A DNA stretch of 64,000 nt from SABI01 sp963677695. GTDB lineage: Bacteria; Spirochaetota; Spirochaetia; Sphaerochaetales; Sphaerochaetaceae. The stretch covers positions 1,550,001-1,614,000 of the forward strand of contig CAXXUJ010000001.1 in the NCBI GenBank assembly GCA_963677695.2, given 5' to 3'. Numbering within the stretch: the stretch's first letter is position 1; each line of letters starts with the position of its first letter. The translations under genes and the position numbers were made by a program. Below, piece after piece: positions 43,032 through 50,400 of the stretch. The notes beneath the pieces were generated by a model. It did not search any database. It was given only the letters and a program-made list of their open reading frames with translations, and had not been told where the DNA came from.

Positions 43032-43757
43032 CTAATCGTCGAAGGCCTTGTCCACAGTCCATACCTTCCATACATTACCGACAAGGTCGGGACCCGGCTT
43101 GAGGGTCTCTTTGCCCGGCTTCCAGCCGGAAGGTGTTGCTTCTGTTCCCTTTGATTCGCGGACGAGCTGGAAGGCCTGAATCTGACGTATCGTCTCACTC
43201 ACGTTTCTTCCAACCGGAGGTGAAAGGACCTCAAAACCCTGAATAATCCCATCGGGATCGATCAGGAAACGTCCTCGGGTCTCGACACCTGCAGCGGCGT
43301 CATACACTCCGTAGGCAGTTCCGATTGCACCGCCTGCATCCGAAAGCATCGGGTAGGGGACTCCCCCTTCGACCATCTTTGAAATCTCATGGTCATTCCA
43401 CATCTTGTGGGTGTAAATGCTGTCCACGCTCATTGAGAGCACGGTTACTCCGAGTTTCTCGAACTCGGGAATCTTTTCGGCGACCGCCGAAATTTCTGTC
43501 GCTCAGACAAAGGTGAAATCACCCGGATAGAAACAGAGAACTACCCACTTGCCGAGGAACTCAGACAGCTTCACTTCGACAAACTTGCCTTTGTGATAAG
43601 CCGGCGCTGAAAAATCAGGCGCTTTCTGTCCGACTTTGATCATACTCATCTCCTCCTTGATCTGTGTTGATTTCCCATCGGGAGGTGCTTCCTTCGAAGC
43701 GCCGCCGACAGGACCGCTTTTAGGTCGCTGACAACCCGGTTTGAATTCTTCGGGCAT
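43032..43757 (-). CDS. Selenocysteine-containing peroxiredoxin (in-frame UGA at residue 85)
   Basis: A 241-aa AhpC/Prx-type peroxidase if the UGA at 43505-43503 is read as selenocysteine. The frame continues unbroken on both sides: APDFSAPAYHKGK, then CFYPGDFTFV-U-ATEISAVAEK, and SMSVDSIYTHKMW. In family members this position is the peroxidatic Cys (FTFVCxTE), so Sec replaces it. A hairpin 10 bases after UGA fits a bacterial SECIS. Sequence after U85 has no Cys; only C9, in KPGCQRPK, and C75 could resolve. Start 43757 has AAGGAG 8 bases upstream; ATG 43649 or 43643 after AAGGAGG is the alternative. Its divergent neighbours are tRNA-Sec, selA and selB. Confidence 0.9.
43475..43492 (-). promoter_or_regulatory. 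SECIS-like hairpin of the selenoperoxiredoxin
   Basis: Read on the minus strand, TTTCGGC-GGTC-GCCGAAA forms a 7-bp stem with a GGUC loop, starting 10 bases after the UGA (43505-43503). A GGU-containing apical loop about 11 bases from the UGA is the arrangement SelB recognises in E. coli fdhF. It lies in the ISAVAEK codons. Confidence 0.8.
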
Positions 43758-43808
43758 AGAGCTGCTCCTTCTCTCTGCCGCCCATCGGACTGACAAAGAT
43801 ATATAAAC

Positions 43809-43844
43809 TACTTTAAGTATAAGGAGGAGTTGACGGGAATGCAA
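43809..43844 (-). promoter_or_regulatory. Selenoperoxiredoxin promoter with palindrome
   Basis: Minus-strand TTGCAT (43839-43844), 17 bp, TATACT (43816-43821). TACTTTAAGTA (43809-43819) is a near-start inverted repeat (TACTT-N-AAGTA) that could bind an oxidative-stress regulator. Confidence 0.5.
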
Positions 43845-43889
43845 GGAAATAAACAGTAATCGTTTCTATTTTCTTTTAAGTGATTATTA

Positions 43890-43918
43890 TTGACAACATC
43901 TGTGATGTATTTCACTAT
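43890..43918 (+). promoter_or_regulatory. Promoter of tRNA-Sec-selA-selB
   Basis: TTGACA (43890-43895), 17 bp, CACTAT (43913-43918). The predicted start point (about 43925) coincides with the first base of the tRNA. Confidence 0.55.
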
Positions 43919-43924
43919 TCCCAT

Positions 43925-44012
43925 GGAAGCTGATAGGGTCTGGTGGCCTTCGCGGTCTTCAAAACCGTTGGGCGTGTAGAAGCGTCGGGAGGTTCAATTC
44001 CTCCCTCTTCCG
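43925..44012 (+). tRNA. selC: Selenocysteine tRNA (anticodon UCA)
   Basis: An 88-base tRNA with anticodon TCA (43959-43961) in loop CTTCAAA. The D stem is six pairs, AGGGTC/GGCCTT, with a four-base TGGT loop, as in bacterial tRNA-Sec. A long variable arm (GGCG...CGTC) and T arm GGAGG/CCTCC around TTCAATT follow. The acceptor starts GGAAG and ends CTTCC with discriminator G; pairs 6 and 7 of the acceptor appear mismatched. No CCA is encoded. It reads the UGA of the neighbouring peroxiredoxin. The selA start codon is only three bases downstream. Confidence 0.92.
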
Positions 44013-44015
44013 TAC

Positions 44016-45353
44016 ATGAAAGAACATCAGTTATCGGCATTGCCGCAGGTAGAAATTCTTCTGAATGCTCCCTCTCTCGTACAGTATCATACTGTGCTGT
44101 CACGTCCTGTTACAGCAGACATCATCCGTGCTGTTCTGAACAAGGTGAGATCTGATGCCCTGGAACAGGATATTCCGGTTCCACATGAGGATGTTATTAT
44201 CTCCCGGATTTCTCTCGCCTGTGACAGGCAAGCCCGTGAGAGGCTGCAGCGGGTTGTAAATGCCACCGGCATCATCATTCATACGAACATGGGGCGTTCT
44301 CTTCTTTCGAAGGAAGTATGGGATGCAGCAGGTGAGATGAACTGCGGGTATTCAAATCTCGAACTTGATCTCAACAACGGGAAAAGGGGAAAGCGGAAGG
44401 GATTGATTCCTTCGCTTCTGGCGAAGCTCACGGGAGCCGAGGATGCTCTTGTTGTCAATAACAACGCAGCGGCGGTTCATCTTATCCTTTCCACCTTCGC
44501 GGTGGGCAAGGAAGTGATCGTAAGCAGAGGTGAGCAGGTACAGATCGGAGGAGGCTTCCGGGTCCCAGAAATCCTCAGAGCATCGGGAGCCCGGCTTGTG
44601 GAGGTTGGAACGACCAATATCACAAAATTGGAAGATTACGAAGAGGCTATTTCGGAAAAAACCGGCATGCTCCTTTCTGTTCACCGATCTAATTTCGCGA
44701 TCAGGGGATTCGAAGAGAGTACTTCGGTGAAGAAACTCTCTTCTCTGAAGAATGATGATATCATCCTCTGTGTCGATCAGGGATCGGGAGTGATCGGAGA
44801 AAAGATTCCTGGAGAGGTTTCTGTAAGAAACCATCTGGCCAGCGGTGCCGACCTTGTCTGTTTTTCCGGCGACAAGATATTTTCCGGTCCTCAGTCAGGT
44901 CTCATCGTCGGAAGGAAAGATCTTATCGCGAAGCTGGAAAAGCATCCCCTCATGAGGGTATTCAGACCGGGAAAGACCATCTATTCTCTTCTCGAATTGA
45001 CTCTCATACAACACCTGAACGGCCATGCGGGCATTGTTCCCCGTCTCCTCTCCCAGAGTCTGGAAGGGATGAGAGAGAAAGGGGAAAGACTCCTGCAGGG
45101 ACTCGATCCCGAACGATTTTCGATCGTGGAAAGCACCTGCATGACCGGGGGAGGCTCTGCCCCCGATGAATACTTTCCATCTCTCTCTGTTCGATGTGAG
45201 AGTACGGATTCCCCGCAGAAGCTGCTCAGGCAGCTGAGAGAATCTCATCCCCCCGTGATTGCCTTCATTCATGAAGACAGGATTCATTTGAATCTGGCGA
45301 CCATAGATCTCAGTGACCTCTCCTATCTGTCACAGCTGCTGGGAGAACTCTAG
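44016..45353 (+). CDS. selA: L-seryl-tRNA(Sec) selenium transferase
   Basis: A 445-aa PLP enzyme that converts Ser-tRNA-Sec to Sec-tRNA-Sec with selenophosphate. Family motifs: an RVVNATGIIIHTNMGRSLLS-like stretch at about 79-98, VVNNNAAA near 146-153, and the PLP lysine K287 in FSGDKIFSGPQSG. Length matches SelA. The start ATG lies 3 bases after tRNA-Sec; no SD fits between them. Coupled to selB 3 bases downstream. Confidence 0.95.
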   Translation: MKEHQLSALPQVEILLNAPSLVQYHTVLSRPVTADIIRAVLNKVRSDALEQDIPVPHEDVIISRISLACDRQARERLQRVVNATGIIIHTNMGRSLLSKEVWDAAGEMNCGYSNLELDLNNGKRGKRKGLIPSLLAKLTGAEDALVVNNNAAAVHLILSTFAVGKEVIVSRGEQVQIGGGFRVPEILRASGARLVEVGTTNITKLEDYEEAISEKTGMLLSVHRSNFAIRGFEESTSVKKLSSLKNDDIILCVDQGSGVIGEKIPGEVSVRNHLASGADLVCFSGDKIFSGPQSGLIVGRKDLIAKLEKHPLMRVFRPGKTIYSLLELTLIQHLNGHAGIVPRLLSQSLEGMREKGERLLQGLDPERFSIVESTCMTGGGSAPDEYFPSLSVRCESTDSPQKLLRQLRESHPPVIAFIHEDRIHLNLATIDLSDLSYLSQLLGEL

Positions 45354-45356
45354 GGT

Positions 45357-47150
45357 ATGTACCATGTCATCGGGACCGCAGGCCACGTCGACCACGGCAA
45401 GACAGCGCTCATTGAAGCGCTGACCGGGATCAACGCGGACAGACTTCCAGAAGAGAAGAAGCGGGGAATGACCATAGATCTCGGTTTCGCCCACTTTTAC
45501 GATGACAACGGTGACCCTATCGGTGTCATCGACGTTCCCGGTCATGAAAGATTCATCAGAAACATGGTCTCCGGTGCCTGGTCACTTTCATGTGCGATCC
45601 TTGTCATCGCAGGAACCGAGGGATGGATGCAGCAGACCGAGGACCATGCGAGAGTCCTTGACGCCATGGGGATTCCCGAGATTATCTGCGTTATTACCAA
45701 AGCCGACCTCATCGACGAAGATATGCTCGCTCTGGTAAGCGAGATGGCACAGGAAGAACTGAAGAGAATCTTCTCACGCGATATCTCGATTCTTCCTGTC
45801 TCCTCAGTCACTGGTGAGGGTATTGATGCCCTCAAAGCTCATATCATATCGATTCTGCCCAAGGTGAACCGCACTGAAAGACATGATTCAGGCTATCTGT
45901 GTATCGACCGTATCTTTTCGATCAAGGGAGCGGGAACCGTCGTGACCGGTTCTCTCTCCGCCGGTTCCATCAGTGAAGGTGATGAACTGACCATCCTTCC
46001 GAGTGGACTGAAAACCAGAGTCCGAGGCATACAATCGTACCACAGTTCCCTCGATACTGCCCTTCCCACAAGCCGTGTAGCGCTCAACCTTCAGGGGCTG
46101 AAGACCGAAGACCTTTCACGCGGCTATATAGCCGCGCGTGATCCTTCTGAGTTCGAGGTTGAATCAGAGTTCATCATTCAGTTTACAGCGATGGAAGAAC
46201 GCGTCATCAGAAATCATATGGAACTCGAAATCGCTACAGGGACCGGTCATTATATTGCCAGAATTCATTTTCTGAGGACTGACGGATACGCGAGAATCGT
46301 TCTTGATGAGAGCATTCCCGTCTCCTGGCTCGATACCTGCCTTTTCATCCAGCGGGGTGGGTACAGAATTCTCGGGAAGGGAAGATTCATCTGGACCGGA
46401 GTGACCGGAAAGCACTTTCGCAGCCGCTTCGCCGAGATCGTCGCAGCATACCCGATAGGAGAGAAGATCGAGGACGAGTCTGTTCTCCGTCTCCTGATCG
46501 ATGGCTGGCGAAGAACAGCTCATTCATCGCAGAAGAAGGCACTGAAAAAGTTCTTGAACAGTGAGAAGCTCAATAACCGTATCATAGGTGATATCACAAT
46601 ACTGGAGGATAGACTCCTTGCAGAATCCGAACGGCTTACACAATTGGCCTCCCGTCCGGGAGGCGTGACGAAAGCTGAATTCCTTCAGGGAGAGGAACTG
46701 CCTGTTGAGGTGAGTGAGTATCTGATCGATAGAGCGCTGACCACCTATGAGATCACTCAGAAGGAACAGGTCCTTCTCTCTCCCGATCAGCTTGGGGGAG
46801 ACTACGGTCTATCAAAGCTGGGAGAGAAGATCATGCAGATGCTCGAAGAAAGAAGCGACAAGGGACTTCAGCTCAAGGAGATCAGTGATCCCGGTGCAAG
46901 GAAGGAACTGCGCAATCTTATCAGGATTGAGAAAGTGGTTCCCCTCGAAGGTGATATCTACTTTACCAGAGAACGGTTCGATACGATGGTGGAGGCTATC
47001 CTCAAAGGCAGAAGCAAAGGTGAGATCTTCTCTATACCCGAAGCGAAAGAGCGGGTATCCCTTTCCCGACGCTATATGATTCCCCTTCTCAACAAGATGG
47101 AAGAGAGGGGACTTGTGGAGCGCAGCGGAGATGCAAGAGTCGTTCTGTAA
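45357..47150 (+). CDS. selB: Selenocysteine-specific elongation factor
   Basis: A 597-aa SelB. The EF-Tu-like GTPase has GTAGHVDHGKTALIEALTG (about 6-24), DVPGHERFIRNM (about 60-71) and TKAD. Beta-barrel domains II-III follow, and the C-terminal third is the winged-helix SECIS-binding domain. It delivers Sec-tRNA-Sec to UGA codons followed by a SECIS. Last gene of the tRNA-Sec-selA-selB unit. Confidence 0.95.
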   Translation: MYHVIGTAGHVDHGKTALIEALTGINADRLPEEKKRGMTIDLGFAHFYDDNGDPIGVIDVPGHERFIRNMVSGAWSLSCAILVIAGTEGWMQQTEDHARVLDAMGIPEIICVITKADLIDEDMLALVSEMAQEELKRIFSRDISILPVSSVTGEGIDALKAHIISILPKVNRTERHDSGYLCIDRIFSIKGAGTVVTGSLSAGSISEGDELTILPSGLKTRVRGIQSYHSSLDTALPTSRVALNLQGLKTEDLSRGYIAARDPSEFEVESEFIIQFTAMEERVIRNHMELEIATGTGHYIARIHFLRTDGYARIVLDESIPVSWLDTCLFIQRGGYRILGKGRFIWTGVTGKHFRSRFAEIVAAYPIGEKIEDESVLRLLIDGWRRTAHSSQKKALKKFLNSEKLNNRIIGDITILEDRLLAESERLTQLASRPGGVTKAEFLQGEELPVEVSEYLIDRALTTYEITQKEQVLLSPDQLGGDYGLSKLGEKIMQMLEERSDKGLQLKEISDPGARKELRNLIRIEKVVPLEGDIYFTRERFDTMVEAILKGRSKGEIFSIPEAKERVSLSRRYMIPLLNKMEERGLVERSGDARVVL

Positions 47151-47360
47151 CATTTTTTCCACGTATCGATATATGCTTACATTAAATTTGATTTCATATC
47201 TCTCTTTGAATCATTTCATTTGTTATGTCATAAGTGTATATATTAACAATACATCCGGCTTTATATACAATATAAATATTTCATTTTAGAGTAAGAAGGT
47301 AGTATTTATTAAAGGCAATGTTATTATTGTGTGAAATATAGCAGACTTTTATTTTAAACA

Positions 47361-47389
47361 TTGACATGTCATATCTGGTCAAGTAATGT
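47361..47389 (+). promoter_or_regulatory. Promoter of the lipoprotein operon with palindrome
   Basis: TTGACA (47361-47366), 17 bp, TAATGT (47384-47389), the same -10 as before dctP. TGACATGTCA (47362-47371) is a perfect palindrome over the -35 box. The preceding 210 bp after selB are AT-rich and hold no gene. Confidence 0.65.
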
Positions 47390-47421
47390 ATATATAAATT
47401 AAGGCTAAAGGTGTCCCGCAT

Positions 47422-50400
47422 ATGAACAAAATCACAGGTTATGTTCGGTTGCTGGCGGTCCTTCTTATAATTGCACTTCTTGCTGGATGTTCGGATTCGC
47501 CATCTGCCATTTCAGAGGAAGAGTCAAAAGGCAGTATATACATCTCTGTAGATCTTCTGACTCTGAGCAGTGATCTTAAGACTATTGAAATTACCGGTAG
47601 TCATGGGAGCGAAGAATTCAAGGAGACCATAGAACTCGGAAAAATAAAGTCGAGGTCCAGTGCATATAATGTACTGGTCAGCGATCTGAGTACGGGCGAC
47701 TGGGAAATCTCCGCCGCAGGTTTAGATGCAGACGGTGCAAAATTCATGGGAGAACTCACACCAGTAGATGTTTCTGTTACCGGTGGAGGAAATGTACATA
47801 CCCGTATTACTCTTAAGATGCTCACTTCTCCTGCAACCCTGGATATAGATACATCAGCGCTTTCAGAACTTGATCATCTTTCCATAAGCGGAACGTCCAG
47901 AAGGGGGTCTTTCAGTCATACCGAAGTATCTCCTGGCGATCTTCCTCTTATAGAAGATCTGGAGTTCGGTCCCTGGACCATAGTTGTAACCGCTTTTAAC
48001 AGTTCAGATGAAGAAATCGCGTCAGCGACTGCAGAAAGGGACATTACAAGTGAGGATGCTGCTTCTATTGATATCACCCTTGTTCCTGCCGATACACCTG
48101 AGGGCATAGCTATCTTCACTGCATCTCCTCACCGTTCCATTGCTTCCCGTCTTGATCACTATGTTCTTACAGGAGATAGTGCCCTCGATGAATTTGAAGT
48201 TGACATGGAACCCGGAGAGACACTGTATCAAAATCTGTATATCGGTGATTGGGATTTCACTCTACAAGCTGTAGATGACGGCGGCAGTCAACTTGGAGTG
48301 ACTGCCACAGCGAGTGCTTCCATCAGCGAGACAACACCTTCCAGGGTGGATATGAGCATATCACCACTCTATTCTGAAGTGACGTTCAATATTACTACGG
48401 ATGAAACAATACCTGACACTCACTCTTACTCCCTGTATGGTTCTTCAGAATATGATTCCTACAATCAGGATAACCCCTCAAATCCCGTACAGCTTACGTA
48501 CGGAACCTGGAACCTGACCCTCGACACGAAAGACAGTGACGGTGTCGTGATTGTAGCCAACGAAGTAAGCTTCGTGGTTGATGATGACACTGAATCTGTA
48601 GATATTGAGGTCGCACGAAAAGGTCTCCTGCTGATAAAGGTCAGTGCTGATCCTCTTATCACGGCTCAGAATCCATCGTTCATTATCGAAGGCGACAGGG
48701 AAGGCAGTGAAAGCACATTCTCTGAAACGCTGGAAGACACTGTCCTGTTCAGCAGGGAAATTGCCATAGGAACGTGGCATATCACAGTCTCTGCCGAAGA
48801 TTCTGATGGGAATAGAATTTCCAATGTTGTACCCGCTGATGTTGCCATAGATCTTGATGAGGAAACCGGGGTGGATATCACTCTTAATGAACTCCGCTAT
48901 TCCCTTGAGATCGATGCGGTTCCGGATTCAACTGCACAGGCACTGATTACGAACTACCTCGTCTCCGGTTCCAACGGGATAGAGGCATTCAGTACAGAAA
49001 GTGCAACGCTTCCTATATCCCGGGATCTTACTCGGGGCGAATGGGAAATCACCATCATAGGTGAGGACGATGCAGAGGAAACTATCGCTTCCGGTACACA
49101 GAGTGAGATAGCTCTTACAGCAGCTTCCTCTGTTGCTATCGCTCTTGATACGGTTGTCGATAAAGGATCTCTCATGCTGCAGCTGCAGCCAGACCCGATC
49201 GTAAGTTCTCAGGCGCACCATTACGCTATCACCTACACCGACAGTGAGAGCAATGAACCGCCGGTGAACTCTGAGTATCTGATCGTAACGAAGGAACTGA
49301 CTCAGGGCGACTGGAATATCTCAGTTGAGGCCGTGGATGCCTCAGACAATGTCATTTCTGAGACGGAGTCTATCGATGTCACGGTCAATGTGAAGAAGAC
49401 CACACTCACACAGCTCCCGATAGATATCCTCCGATATACCCTCGCTCTTACCATTGATTCCTCCGCTGTGACTTCAGCGATCGATCATTATACCATAGAA
49501 GGATCTTCGAGTTATGATGCGTTCTCAGTCGAACAGACAGTCCTTACCCTTGATAAGTCCATAGTTTCAGGTACCTGGGATCTGACAGTACAGGCCTGGG
49601 ATTCAGATGATATGCTCGTTGGTGAAAAAGATATAACCGATCTGGAAGTGACTCAGAACAAGAGTGTCACAGCGGCCCTTGCTGATGTCACACACACCGG
49701 TTCCCTATTCCTTTCCTTCGATATCGGTGAATATCTTGCAGCTCAGGGGAAGTCCTTCGGTATTGAACTCACTGACGGAGTCACAACGGTACATAAGGCA
49801 ACAACCCACACGGGACTGAAGATAACTGATCTTGATATCGGTACGTGGAGTTACACGGTAACATCGCTGGATGGTTCAGCTGCGACACTGGCAAGTGCAG
49901 GTCCGACGAATGTCACGATTCTGGAAGATCAGACAGTGACACGTACTGTGGAACTTACCGTCAACAAGGCTGATCTTTCACTGACCGTATCTCCCGGTAC
50001 GGTAACAGGAGCGGAGACCTATACCTATCTCGGGTATTCGGACAGTGATGCATTCATCTATGAAGATGAAACAACTGCAACCCTGAGTGCAACCGACCTG
50101 CTCACTCCGGGTGATTGGCGTTTCATTGTGATCGCCTATGACGGCAGCGGTATCCCTGTCGGAGTGTACCAGGATGAAACTGATTCCTACACAACCGATG
50201 GAGTCACTGCAATCACACAGACGCTTTCGCTTACAGAGAAAAGTGCGAAATCAAGAGCTCTTCCGGTACCTTCCACCGGCGAAGCCGGGGTTCTGGTTGT
50301 AAATACTTCGGTATGGGATGAAGTAGCTGCCTCTGCCGCCACCTGGTCCCTCGAAATCCTCGATGCCTCCAATATTTCTCTTGAAACATTCAGTGACCTT

